Assembly: GCA_936450465.1 (NCBI GenBank)
Contig: OW388289.1
Location: 68,632,420-68,696,419, forward strand
Direction: 5' to 3'
Length of the DNA: 64,000 bases
Source of the DNA: Gibbula magus
Lineage: Eukaryota > Mollusca > Gastropoda > Trochida > Trochidae
In this document: in pieces, positions 24,208 through 36,414 of the stretch
Layout: each line of letters begins with the position of its first letter
Position numbering within the stretch: position 1 is the stretch's first letter
Made by a program: the position numbers and the translations under genes
Notes under the pieces: generated by a model
Database searches by the model: none
What the model saw: only the letters and a program-made list of their open reading frames with translations
What the model was told of the DNA's origin: nothing

Positions 24208-25043
24208 GTCCCCCGCCGCAACGTGGAACGGGGGACTATGTATTCAGCGGCGTCCGTCCGTCCGTACATCCGTACGTCACATTTCTTGTTTACGCGATAT
24301 CTTATGAAGTGTTGCATCCAAAGTTTTCAAATTTCATGTCTGCCTACAGTGTGGGAAGACGCAGACACCAGTCACTTTTGGTGTCCTTGGCCTTATTTTC
24401 AAAGTCACCACAACACTTTGACCACTCTTTGAACTCTTGTTAAGGCGATATCTCATGAAACATTGCATCCAAAGTTTTCAAATTAGTTGTCAGCCTACAT
24501 TGGGGAAAGACACAGACACCAGTCGATTTTGGTGAACTTGACCTTTTTCAAGGTCACCGCAACACTTTGACACTTTTCAAACTCTTTCTTACGTGATATA
24601 TCATGACCGGTTGGACCAAATGTTTTCAAATTTGGCGTCAGTCTACATTGGAGGATGACGCAGACGCCAATCGCTTTTGTGACATTGACCTTATGTTCAG
24701 GGTCACCTCTACACTTTGACCACTTTTTGAACTCTTATTAACGTGATAGCTCATGAAGTGTTGCATCCAAAGTCTTCAAAGCCTACATTGGGGGATGACA
24801 CACACACCAGTACATTTTGGTGACCTTGAACTTATTTTCAAGGCCACCACAACACTTTGACCACTTTTAGAACTCTTTTTAACACGATATATCATGAACC
24901 CAAGCACCTAAAGTCTTAAAATATGCTGATCATCATGGCACTTTTTACCAGAAATGCAATATATAAAGTTGCTCCAATGATGTGTCTTACTAACTCATTG
25001 TCATCGGCGGGGGACATTGCCATCTTAGTGGCAAACAGTTGTT
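24208..25043 (-). mobile_element. Helentron-like element, five ~150-bp units, copy 1 only
   Basis: An 836-bp insertion, absent from b2, whose empty site (TTTTTT|ATGTTTGCG) lies at about 57,370-57,385. On the minus strand it has five diverged units (comparable points 24,904, 24,763, 24,613, 24,465 and 24,313), then a short ACGG-type tract (24,255-24,275) and a 3' end with a strong hairpin, GTCCCCCG / CGGCGGGGGAC. GCGGGGGAC recurs near its other end (about 25,008). No target duplication is needed at the junction and the flanks can be read as T|T, as for Helentrons. Confidence 0.75.
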
Positions 25044-25498
25044 ATGTTTGCGTGTGTCTTCCTATTCCCAAATCTTGTGAACACGGGTTCAATTGATACA
25101 AATACATCAAAATCATCCATGCTGATAGCTCCTGATGCACATTTTCTGGGCATAATGGAATTTTACAATTCCAGATAAAATAACAGGGCTCAGGTTAATT
25201 GTTCTATAAGATGTGTTTCTGATGAAATATCATTTGTATGATGGACATGAATTACACATGTATATTAACACGAAAATGAACCCAAATATATTTCTCGGGG
25301 AAATGATGATCTAATCAGTTGTTTTGTTTCGTAATTTCGTAATTACATTTTCGATATCAAATTATCTTATTGAAGAGGTTGCAGAAATGAAGGAACGTCA
25401 CGTTCTATGGAAAACTTCTTAATTGCATATGACATTTCAAGTAAGTATGTTAGAATATACACCATATATATATATTATTCACGGATGTCGATTATCCA

Positions 25499-25566
25499 GC
25501 ATTAGGAATAAACATTGTATTGTGTGAGCCTTGGCTAGCTTTACACATAGTGTTTATTCCTAACGC
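25499..25566. repeat. Hairpin around TTAGGAATAAACA
   Basis: GCATTAGGAATAAACA is inverted about 50 bp downstream as TGTTTATTCCTAACGC, with weaker pairing inward. b2 keeps it at 58,268-58,335. It may be a tiny foldback element. In b2 an extra 435 bp lies just upstream. Confidence 0.65.
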
Positions 25567-27376
25567 ATAATATTAACCTTTCCAAAACACACAACATTTA
25601 TTTTTTGGGGATTTTTTTTATCTTACAATGTCATTCTTCATTCATTTTGCGCAAAAAGGCTTGTCAACATTAATTTCAAAGTTTACCTTTTCTTCAACTA
25701 CGCGTATCGATATACTAATGATGCATGATCTTAACTTCCAATGTTTAATACGCTTGAAAAATATGTAACCTTAGGACAACGAATTCGTACTTACGTCCTG
25801 CTAATCCTCAAATACCCTTTACACAAGTCACATGTTTGTAAGAGTGAAGAAGAACGTTCGGGTAATGTGTATGTGACTCAACTGCCTCTGTTACCTTGAA
25901 TAAAGTAGATGTCAACTCGCGTTGAACATGTTTTGGCACTGCTTGATCATAATACGTTTTCCCTCTTTGTGCATTGCACAACGTTTGTCATTTCTCAAAT
26001 TAAAGTTTATTACATAAAGCTTTATCTGATTTTACAGGCGTTTGAAATGTTAATGTGTGTTCCGTCACTGGACCTCTGTAATTTGCATCTTTATACAAAT
26101 ATGACCCTAACGGATATCCGTTGCCTTTATTCTGCCTTGAACAACATCCATTATATAATCAAACATGTTATCAACCTAACCAGTGTGTGCTATCCCTTAT
26201 GAACTTATGAACTTTTGAAAAATTCGGGTGACGGTAATTTCCATATGCTTCTATCCCCTTCTCTTTGTTCCAATATTCGTTATACATATATCTCATTCCA
26301 ACGTATATCTATTCATATTTTGTAGCTTATCAGCCTTTGTTTTTCTACTTACTTTGACCTCATAATTGTTTGTGTCAGTCAGCTACTGATTGTGGAAGTA
26401 TCGTTCATGATGAATATACATGGAGAGATTATTCTTTTAAACAGCCATCGCGCTATTATTGTGCTGGCGATTATATCGAATCTTCAACAAGACATTGACC
26501 TGACTACTGGAAATAACCTTTGTTTAACATCAAGTGATGGATTCATTGTGGTATGAGTGCCTGTTTATAGGAAAAGCACGATCCTAGAAAGATTATGGGA
26601 GTATGTGTTCTACTTTTAGCAAATGTCTTAAGTCGTTCATAACCTCTATGACTTGTAAATTAAGGAGTGAATTTGATTTTATTGGCATGCTGTTCGTAAT
26701 TTGTGTTTCTTTATCCCTGTTGTATCCCTGTGTTACAGAATATTCAGAGAAAGCCTCAGAGAAACAATAAATACATGAGACTTGTCCATACATTACTCAT
26801 TCTAGCAATAACCCTTTCATTCATGGGAAGGGGAAAAGCCATTAAAACATTAACACTACATATTAAGTCAAAATACGAGGGGAAAACTGTATCAGATTTC
26901 TTTTTGCACACGATTTCACATTTACCAGTCAGATCTCAAATAATAGGAATAGTTATAAAACATATTCTGTAATAGGTTCAAGTATTGAAAATACACTTCT
27001 CTGCACACTTGTTCCCTTTCAGCATCCTCTCAAATATATTAATATCGAATCGTATTCCTCAACAAATGTACATGTATGGCTTCGAATTGTCACCGGAGAC
27101 ATAAGCAATGACCATGGTGGAAATGATTAAAACCATCAAAATTGCAATTTGATTTTATAAAATTATCATATATTATATATCATGACATGTTAGCGTTATT
27201 TTAGGCATTGCTGTTTTTTGACAATGTTGGGTGTTATTTGATGTGAGTTTGAAGAATTGAGTTTTGATATTGTCTTTTTTAACACAGTCATCAATTCCGT
27301 TTCAAATTTGTACACATATGATGGTCAAAATTAAAGCTTAAGATTTCCAAAACAAATTTTTTGGTTCTCTATCTAA

Positions 27377-27380
<4 letters not shown>

Positions 27381-27407
<27 letters not shown>

Positions 27408-27408
27408 A
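27381..27408. repeat. (TA)n microsatellite
   Basis: A pure TA run of about 28 bp, contracted away in b2 (about 60,358-60,365). Confidence 0.9.
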
Positions 27409-28029
27409 TAATGTTTATTTTGTAAACCATGTAGTAACTAGCATATTAATGGTGCAAATATATCAGGTAAGGTTGGATGTTCTTGTGAAAACAGTCGTCT
27501 AATAAAAATTAGAAATATCTGTCAAGTATGTAACGTTAACGGATAAAGTATATCAATAAGAAATACAACCAAAGAGACACGAAAACAAGTTTAATGTGTA
27601 TGTCAAGAGAGTCAACAAAGCTGACATTTGACATTCGATCACATCTTGTTGATCATCAATACCAAGAAAGAGAACTTGTTTATTGACAGTGAATGCAACT
27701 GGGTAGTTAAATAGTATAATAAGTGACTGCAACAACGACTTTGGAGGCAGGAATTGTGTACGTATAGTTATCGGAATTGAATGTAGCTGTAATACATGGA
27801 AGAAGACGCACTGGTGATTATTTGGGACGGAATGTGTATAAACTGTCATAGGACCTGTTCGACCGTTACGTTTGTTCAGACACAACGTGAAAAGTGCATG
27901 GTTTTAAAACTGATTATTTTATACTGTCTGAAGTTGTCTTATTGATGGTGAGGAAGTTAATCATTATCGACCATTCATTATGCTGATGGTAGCCATGTCT
28001 GTACATGGATGAGTGAATCCTGTAAATAG

Positions 28030-28175
28030 AGAATTTCACCCAAGTGTCTTCTGATATCAAATATATCAGCAGGAGTTGATTAAAGTTAAAAAATATCCGT
28101 GGCTTGCCGAGGATATTTTTACTTTAATCAACGAGTGTTGATATATTTAATATCAGAAGACACGAGGGTGAGATT
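28030..28175. repeat. Long hairpin (GATATCAGAAGACAC arms), b1
   Basis: The left arm (28,033-28,097: CACCCAAGTGTCTTCTGAT... then TTGATTAAAG) pairs with the right arm (28,111-28,175: ACTTTAATCAAC ... ATCAGAAGACACGAGGGTG). The centre reads ATCCGTGGCTTGCCGAGGAT here, but in b2 (60,905-61,049) it reads as the reverse complement of this. The right arm recurs alone at 28,808-28,860. Probably a foldback-type mobile element. Confidence 0.8.
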
Positions 28176-28510
28176 TTATTTATCATTTAAAATCATTCTT
28201 TAACAATTATTAGCAAAAGAATGAACACAAAACTGCCATTGAACTTCTTCAGCAGTGATCTCAGTGAGGTCATAGCATTGTGACGCCATCAGCATTATGG
28301 GGTCATAGCATTGTTACGTCATCAACTTTGTGACGTCATAGCATTGTTAGCAGTGTTCTCAGTGATGTCAAAGCCTTGTGATGTCATTAACTGATGATGT
28401 AATAGGATTATGAGGATTTGATTGTAGGGATATCTACAATGTAGATATCGCTTGTAGATATCGCTTAATCTGACACAAGCGATATCTACTGTGGGAACCA
28501 GTTTTGGATG
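28176..28510. repeat. CRE-rich repeat next to the hairpin, b1
   Basis: Several direct repeats built on GACGTCATAGCATTGT and GTCATCA words, then a palindrome GATATCTACAATGTAGATATC (about 28,429-28,449) and a hairpin GTAGATATCGCTT / AAGCGATATCTAC (28,454-28,491). b2 holds the counterpart at 61,050-61,400. TGACGT words resemble CRE half or full sites. Probably part of the same mobile element as the hairpin. Confidence 0.55.
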
Positions 28511-28675
28511 ATAAACAATATAAATAACTGTTTAATGTAAACAAAATATACACTATATAACAAGACAGATGCATTAAACCATTATTGATAATTGAAAACA
28601 ACAATCTGTATAATTCTAGCTAGGTTAAGACATTTTACATGTTAAAATTCGGGGGGAAAGAAGATCAAACAATTG

Positions 28676-28800
28676 GGTTATGGACGGAACGACGATACGG
28701 CAACACGGCGACAAGCCAGAACGGTGACATTTTGGACAGAACGGCGACAGATGGGAAAAAAACTTCTGGACAGAACACATTTCTTACTAATTTTTAGACC
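28676..28800. repeat. Short-unit ACGGC(A/G)ACA repeat
   Basis: Words such as ACGGCAACACGGCGACAAG and GGACAGAACGGCGACAG recur. b2 (62,030-62,190) has two more ACGGCAAC units plus extra GACACGCCAATA. Open frames rich in Arg/Gln on one strand and Val/Leu/Pro on the other come from this repeat. Confidence 0.6.
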
Positions 28801-28807
28801 AAAATCG

Positions 28808-29122
28808 CATGACTAAACTCGTGTTGATATATGTGATATCAGAAGACACTAGGGTGAGATCTTCAACAATTATTAGCCGAAGAATAACATATCTGAAACA
28901 CAAAACTGCCATTTTGACATTTTAGCACTGTAACGTCATCACCATTGTGACGTCATAGCATTGTCAGCAGTGTTCTCAGTGGTGTCAAAGCTTTGTGATG
29001 TCATTAACTGTAATGATGTAATAGGATTATGACGTTTGATTGTAGCAATATCCATAATGTATAAATCACTTGATCTTACACAAGCGATATCTACTGTGGG
29101 AGCCAGTTTTGGATGATAAAAA
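28808..29122. repeat. Second, shorter copy of the hairpin-arm/CRE repeat
   Basis: Begins GTGTTGATATATGTGATATC, repeats the AACAATTATTAGC..AAGAATAAC, GTGACGTCATAGCATTGT and ACAAGCGATATCTACTGTGG segments of 28,140-28,510 in the same order, and ends at the same GCCAGTTTTGGATGATAAA. It makes a direct repeat with period about 650 bp. No second copy is seen in b2. Confidence 0.7.
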
Positions 29123-32100
29123 TAAATATATATCTTCTGTACAATTTTTGTGGAATGAGGAACCACCCTGCAAATGTGAACTTACAGCAAGTTGCCGTAT
29201 TGTAATTCATACTTATATGTGTTGTGTATACATATTAATCACGAGAAAAGATAAATGATAATGTAAAATCATATATACTTGGTGTATATATAATGATTTG
29301 AATATTTGAATATGATATAAAGGAAATTCTGACACATTACAAAGTTTATGTTTTTATATTTGAAAATGTAAATTGGTTCAATACACAATTCAAACAGTGC
29401 TGTCTCCTCCGCTGTCAACGTCAATACCAAGCCTACATTACATCTTTTTTTATATTGACGTCATTCTCTATTTTTACAGAACGAAATTTGTGAACAAATA
29501 CATTCTGAGCTTCCGCAGTTACACTGTAGCTTTTTAGGGACGCAAAAAGACGTGTTTTCATTGATTTGATTTTCCCTAAATTTACGGTTTGTATAGTTCT
29601 ACAGGCATATGCTTTTTTTCTTTCAAACAATATATATTATTATTTTATCATAGGAATGGAAGTCACAAATACAAACATTATATATCATGTCATGCAATAG
29701 TATCCTTTGATAGTCACACTTATGTTTTAGAGATGGAGTAAAGTTCAATACAGCTTTCTGACATTTAGGATATACCGTTTGTAATACAGTCTACGGATTT
29801 GTGTCTTGCCTTTCTTTTTTGTAATGCTAGGTTGTGTTCTTGGGTATTAGATTAGTTCTTAAATGATCATTGAACACATGTCAAATGTGACAGACTAATC
29901 TCACTGATTAAAAATATTGATCTCGTTCGTGTCTCGTTCTCTGTCAAGTTGACGTTGACGATTGGTACCAAGTGACATTAATATAGGGTAATATCACAAA
30001 TAAGCTTGTACCAATACACATCATAGAAAACTAGAATTGTTTTTTGCGATGACTCCTATTAATTATGCGTTAACAGTGAATTTAAAACTGTATTTATGTT
30101 AATGTCATGAAATCTTGGAATGTAACATCCCCATAGCTTGCCAATTGGAGAAATATGTTCCTGTGTTTAATCTGTTCATCAATGTTTATGGAATTACAGG
30201 TTATGTATCCCCGTTTATGGTCAATTTCAGCTTTTGATTAATAGCTAATCTCGCCTAAGTTTCGAGTCCTTATAAATTCATGAAAAAAATATATGAATGA
30301 ACATATACATTGTAATGCTAATACACAGCCATAGTTATTCTGATCGTTGCTTGTTATTTGTCCACACGTGTGTCCTTTATGAAACCGGGATAAGTTCAAA
30401 TTTTATTGAACAATATTGAGTTATGGAAGATATGCATGCCTGTATTAGTATAAAGACCTCTGTAGATATACTGTAATAAGTAAGAGATAGCGTGACCGAA
30501 ACCTCATGATTAAAATTTTAAACCGAATATAGGTCAGTTTTTAAGTTTTGAATATCGGTATTCATTTGGAGTTAACGTTGTTTTAAATAGTGTAGTGCGG
30601 AGTATTTAAAACACTGATACAAACTGAGGATGGCACTGAAACAATGAAAGTCAGTCGTACATTTCCGATAAAAAACATAATATGATTATATACATTAATA
30701 TCAACTTTGTACTTCTTGACGACTTAAAACGATTTCTGAAATTGCAACGAGTCAAACAATTTGAACAAGACTTTTCAACATGAGATCTCAATGGGAGAAC
30801 CATGTAACCATATTAAGATCTTAATAAAGATGTTTATCTTCTCGTTACCCCTTTTTCATTCATAGAGTAATGAATATGACATTTGAATTACGACATTTGA
30901 TACCTAGGTACTGTATTAAATTTGTTTAAGGTACCGACGAAGATACCACTATTTCTCAAAGGACATTACATATACATGTACATGTACAGTCTATGTGCAG
31001 TACATTCATACAGGCATTTACAGCATATATATTCTTAAATTCATATTTATGTATTGCGTTGTCTTTAGGATGTATATAAACCACCATAAGAACATAAACG
31101 TATAATATCATACGTTTTTAAATACAAATGTATCTGTGTCATACACTATGGGGCGGTTATGTATGGAAATGTACAGATGGTATGTCAGAAATATTTCTCT
31201 TAGTTCTCGCAATTTCTAAATATTCTGCAATTATATTACTCACAGAGATACAAAACAAACAGAATTCAATTGAATATAGCATTATTAATGCAATTGATAT
31301 TAATATTTGTCATCGATGCATGTAGTCTTCTAAACAAAATACAATACAACCCCGTGTATATGTACACCTATCACTACACTGTACATACACTTCCCTAAGC
31401 AAGGCGTACCTCTTGACAGTCTTGAAATTACTGACTGATTTAAACCTTGTCTCATTTGTTTAAGATTTTCATGTTTGGAAATTAGAGCCCACTATGCTTT
31501 TCGGGTGCCTCGTTCCACTATCTTAGCACGGAAAAGAGAGGAAAATACTACAAGGCTTCTATCAGTCAGTGAGGGAGATTGACAAGGGGTATACGCCTTA
31601 CTAGGGAAGTTGAGAGATATATGCTACTACACATAAACAACCTCTAAGAATTGCTTAACGCATCTCGGATTTATAATGAGAATACACTCAGAGACGGTAA
31701 GCAGTGACTGTAAACTGGCAACCGTAACAGAGACATTTCACGGTTCCGCCCATCGTAGTGACATTTATGCTGATTTGCTTGTCATGGTTTTGTTGCAACG
31801 AAGATATGCGATATGTTCATAACAACACAACGGCTCATGATGGAAATACTGTAGCAAAGATTTCCTCCTTCACCCTCTTGTTATAAGTTGAAACTTAAGT
31901 ATAATCCGTGAGAAATTAAACCATGAATATGTGTCAGCATTTGACAGGCACAACATAATTACGGGAAGTAAAATTCAATGTAACATAACATAATTGAAAT
32001 TATTTTTTGCAAATATATAACTAAGCCAATTGCGCTGCCATCGTTATAACAATGCATGTGTCGAACATCTTCAGTACGTACGACGTTTCTGCTCTAATTT

Positions 32101-32850
32101 AGCCACTTCATAGGAAAACGACATCCCCATTGTTTTAGCTGTCAATGTTACACATTTCTTTGAAGACAGATTTTTGGGTGAAATGGTATTCGTTGATTAA
32201 ATAGGTCAGATTGGTAACGCCATATGGCCTTATCTTTAGGACAATGGAACTTTACAACAATACTTTGATGTCATAGATTTGATTTGAAAAAAGTAAACAA
32301 CATTATGCACTTACGTTGAGCATAATGTGACTAACTGACACTAAACTATTTTTTTCTAAGATGTAAATACTGTTATATGACATTTATAAATGACAAAATA
32401 AAAATGGGAAACTAAAGGTTGATAAACAAGAGATTAATTTGGATTGACAATATGACAACCGAAAGGGCCTGCTGCGAACAGTAATATCTATAATGTCACT
32501 ACAAACGGACGAAACATTTGTCAACAACATTTGTTGCTGGAAGGTTATTTAATATCAGCAAGTCTTATGTTTTTATCTCTGTAAAAGTGTAATTAATAGA
32601 GATTACAGAACGAGTGAGTGGGGAATGTTGTGATTTATACAGGAGGGAAAGCGAGTGAATAAATCACATCATTTAAAAAACATTTAGTTGGAATATTTTA
32701 GATACACTCACGATTTGTGTAATCTATTTATTTCATACGAAACTCGATATTCATTTGAGACAAGCATCTTGCAAACTAAGTGCGATATTACCGTGTAATA
32801 ATAATAATACTCGGTAATTAATCTATACGTGGCCGTAAAACAGTAAAAAT
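29123..32850. other. No gene or recognised repeat seen
   Basis: AT-rich sequence unique to b1 in this window, with only short frames (75 codons or fewer), scattered ACATGTACATGTA words (about 30,970) and no clear terminal repeats or tandem units. Confidence 0.5.
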
Positions 32851-32857
32851 GTAGTCC

Positions 32858-33345
32858 CGTTTTCTGTTATGATGAAGGGTTTTAGAGTTCTGCTCCGGAA
32901 GCAGACCTGTCTCTGAACAAAGTCCAAATTCAACACGTTTCTATGGGAACGAAAACAACAGAATTTTCAGAAATATAAAGATATCAAAAGGCACCACTTC
33001 AGTAGGAACGTAATGCACATGCAATGTTTCAGGAACATATGATGAAGAGTTTTTGGAGCTGTGCTCTGGAAACGAACCTGTCTCTGAACAAAGTCCAAAT
33101 TCAAAACGTTTCTATGGAAATGAAAATATTTTTTTTAAATTCAGAAATCTCAAACTATAAAAAGGCACCACTTCAGTATGTGGGTAATACACTTGGGAAG
33201 TTTCAGAAAGATATCATTAATTGTATTCGAGTTCTGCATCGTAAACGAAATGATTACAGACGGACGGATGGATGGACGCGTCGGACAGACAGAGACGGAC
33301 AGGGCAACGACTATATTCCACGGTCTTACATACCGGTGGGATAAA
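32858..33345 (+). mobile_element. Helentron-like element, three ~170-bp units, plus strand
   Basis: Same family as 11,612-12,120 but inserted in the opposite orientation. There are three diverged units (points 32,878, 33,048 and 33,225), a GACGGACGGATGGATGGACG tract (33,258-33,300) and the 3' hairpin CCACGGT...ACCGGTGG followed by GATAAAA. The 106-codon frame across it is an artefact of the tract. Confidence 0.65.
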
Positions 33346-34019
33346 AATGTCACATTTACACAATCCCTATCACAATGCTTGTAGTCATTAGTGTCCTAAA
33401 CACAGATGAGAGGAAGCAATTTAACAGTAAACACAGACGCTGTTTACGTCTACAGAGGTCATCATTCCGTCCTTGCTGAACGTATCTAGGCTTCCATGCA
33501 AGCTTCTTATTTGGAAATGCATACATTTATATCTGGAAGTTGATCTCAACACAATCATTTATAAACTATAGATCTGCTTTTACTCTAAAACAAGGAATTC
33601 TTGTTGTCAAAATCACGGCCGTTGTAAACAAAAGGGAGACAACTCTTTCAAGACTAAATTGAAGCAAAATATCATTGTGATTTAATCATAAAATATTCGA
33701 GATCGGAAGAAGAATTTTTAATTTTAATTTTGCATATCCATTTCTGCTATGATGCAAGTTTATTAATAGCAGAAAATACGTACAGGAACAAGATATGATG
33801 AACTGAATGAAGCGGCGAGAGGGTTCGGCTGTATATCTTCAGATCAGCGAAAGTAGTACGGCATTATGACGTCACTTTGGTTGAATAACTTGTTTTGGTT
33901 ACACAATAACCAAAGTACTCTCATTAAGATATTCAGAACATGTATGTAATAAAATGTCATATCAATACTTTTTTGTTAATGTTAGTTCTACAATTTTTAA
34001 TATGTGTTGGCAATAATGA
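33346..34019. other. No gene seen
   Basis: AT-rich. A single ATGACGTCAC (about 33,867) is the only recognisable motif. Similarity to the end of module a starts just after this stretch. Confidence 0.45.
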
Positions 34020-35339
34020 TACACATGATTTCGTTTCAAACTGTATGCTTTTAAAAGATTGTATAAAATCAACGTAACCGGTCACACATTGTAATATCCT
34101 TCCGACATCAGATTAATCCCAGTGACATTTGGTGTCATTCATCCTTTAAGGCTGAGGCCATGGTTACATGTAGGTATGACGTCCAAAGAGGTTCCATGTA
34201 GTATTTGAAGAACTAAGTTCACTACCCTGACAATTCCATGTTAATTCACTTTCGGTTTGTATCAAACATTTCAGCAATGTATACCGTGTAGACTGTCGGT
34301 AATTACAGTTTCATGTTCTTGGTATGTCAACCGCTTCATTGAAAAAAAAGAGAATCCTACAATCTTAGTTTAACTATGGTCTTATACTTGCTCTTTTGTC
34401 AATTGCATGCGAATCCAGTGTGAAAGATAAAAATCAAGAGAGCATATGGAGAATATTCGTCATCTTCCAGATATACGTGTAGCTAATGTGTTTATCATAT
34501 TTACCTGTAGCTACTGTGCTTATCTGAGAAGACAGTCTGACAAAATGAGGTCTCAAGTTTAAAGCCACATGTACAATGACTATTGGCCTTTAATTGTGAA
34601 AAACGTCACTGTTCTAATGATGTTTATGTAATGGTACGATGGTTTTAAATGACCTATTTTGATTCCAAAAGACGAAATATTTAATTAACTTTTGAGCTTT
34701 GCTTACACTAAATCATTGACTAAATAGTATACTGACTCATTAGCATTTGATATATAGTTGAAAGGAGTCCAAAACCAGTCACCATTGAGCAATCTTAGTA
34801 GGATTTAGTACTTTCAGGAAATTGATAGTCATTAAAATGCATAGCTTTTCCAAAAGTAATATAACCATCAATCAATTGAGATGAGATTACGTGCATCTAA
34901 TCTCATTCCGTCATCAGTAGGTTTTTGTGTTTATCTGGCGTTATACGAATATCTTTATAAAGCATTAAGTGGATCAAAATAACTATCATGACGACGTTCC
35001 AATACATCGTGTTCTTTACACATATACCCATGGTAAAAATGGTTGACACCTGCTAATAGTTATAGCAATGAAATGTTATATAAACAACGTAACGTGTCAG
35101 TTTCGGTTATTTTTTTTTGGTAAAACATGTTACTACATGATGTCTTTGTGTGAAAAGTGTCCTTAAGAATTTGCTATTTCTCCACTTGTACTTTAAAATA
35201 CTAAAGAAAGGGAAATATCCGAAAAATGAAATTTAGTTAATAGAGTTCATTCCTTGTGTCTTGAGATCTTGGCATTGGTACATTTTTACGGTGTTTGAGA
35301 TTTCTCATTTCGGTAATAATTGTCCTCATTCCAATGAAT

Positions 35340-35524
35340 TCGGAATTTTTTCCAGTGGCACCCGGCAGCCACAGTGCAGCGCCAGTTTAAGCGTTGTTCA
35401 ATGCTAGTCGCCGTGCAAGTAATACATTTCATATTTAACGTATTTTGGTATGACGCGGGCAGCAATCGAACCCCGACTTACCTGATGATGAGCGGACACT
35501 CTTCCAACTGAACTACATCTCATT
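35340..35524 (-). mobile_element. tRNA-derived SINE
   Basis: On the minus strand, 35,524 to about 35,449 is tRNA-like: A box TAGTTCAGTTGGAAGAGTG and B box GGGGTTCGATTGC, ending CATACCA. A body of about 110 bp follows, with GTGGCTGCCGGGTGCCACTGG, itself self-complementary. It lies in a segment missing from modules a1 and a2. Acceptor pairing is poor, so it is not a working tRNA gene. No clean target duplication seen. Confidence 0.6.
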
Positions 35525-35858
35525 GATTTGCTAAAGTGACAATTGATCTTTTATACATTATCTGTAGCATTTCAATTTTCAAATAAATTGATAGAAAATG
35601 TCAATGTCATAAAAATAACATAAATGTTGGAATGGAATAATTGATTTGTAAATGTCTTGCCAGCAGACCTTTAACTTAGAAATTAAACTTAAATCAAACT
35701 ATCATTTTATATTGTTATGTTGGAATTGCCTCAGGAAATCAGATTCAATGAAAATGAACACGATTTTATTGAGCTCAACAACGCTCGATACTCTTTCTAA
35801 AGAGTATCTACAAATGTACCAGACTACAATTGACATATGTTGTTCTGCTGTTGTGATG

Positions 35859-35891
<33 letters not shown>

Positions 35892-35892
35892 C

Positions 35893-35930
<38 letters not shown>
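35859..35930. repeat. (GAT)n microsatellite
   Basis: About 24 GAT units with one ACG interruption, followed by AGAAGAAGA. The three translations (Met, Ser and His runs) are artefacts. Confidence 0.97.
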
Positions 35931-35931
<1 letters not shown>

Positions 35932-36389
35932 GAAGAAGATAATGATGAACAAAATAACACAATGTTTATTTCTTTTTTTCTCAGCACATAAGAACTGCCA
36001 TATCCCAAAAGATCATAACTATCATCATTCCTTGTCAAATACTGTACATTGGAACATAAAACCCATTCACCCATATACACGTTCTAGTCACTCCCATCAG
36101 CAACAAGATTTTGTCAAATTCTTTAGTAAAACAATGAGGAAATATTTGTTGTGATAGAAATACATGAAATAATATTATATTCCGTACATTCTCTAATTGG
36201 TTTCTGTTAAAGACAATCAAACGAAAATTAACTTACACATTTATTGTTAAGTTGAGAAAATAAGAATATTGCCCTGTTCGCAATCGTAACTCTGATATAT
36301 ATCTTGAGGAGAAATACTTTGAAACAAGGATTTAGAATACAGACGTCGTTTAACAAAACAAACAGTACACATACAGCTTTCATCGAATA

Positions 36390-36414
36390 TTATATATATA
36401 TATATATATATATA
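36390..36414. repeat. (TA)n microsatellite
   Basis: About 25 bp of pure TA in b1. Confidence 0.9.

Larger units (their letters stand above)
34020..36200 (+). repeat. Diverged third copy of the module-a end
   Basis: Matches 14,270-16,100 and 46,460-49,060 in order (CACATTGTAATATCCT, TCAATTGCATGCGA, CAGATATACGTGTAGCTA, GACAAAATGAGG, CATAAAAATAACATAAA, TTCCGTACATT). It has its own insertions: a SINE, a (GAT)n tract and a 30-bp internal tandem duplication of the TACCTGTAGCTA stretch (about 34,475-34,525). It lacks the hAT and 147-bp-unit insertions, so those entered module a after the a/b split. Confidence 0.75.

Noticed and set aside
26703..26972. 89-codon frame kept in b2 (59,655-59,960)
   Set aside because: Most differences between the two copies change amino acids and upstream in-frame stops differ, so there is no sign of selection; no recognised domain.
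27553..27885. 110-codon minus-strand frame
   Set aside because: The b2 counterpart is frameshifted (GGGTAGTTAAATAG versus GGGTGGATAAAATAG). No recognisable domain.
33024..33344. 106-codon frame
   Set aside because: It spans the tandem units and ACGG-type tract of a Helentron-like element.
35702..36154. Frames with long Met, Ser or His runs
   Set aside because: They are the three translations of the (GAT)n microsatellite at 35,859-35,930.
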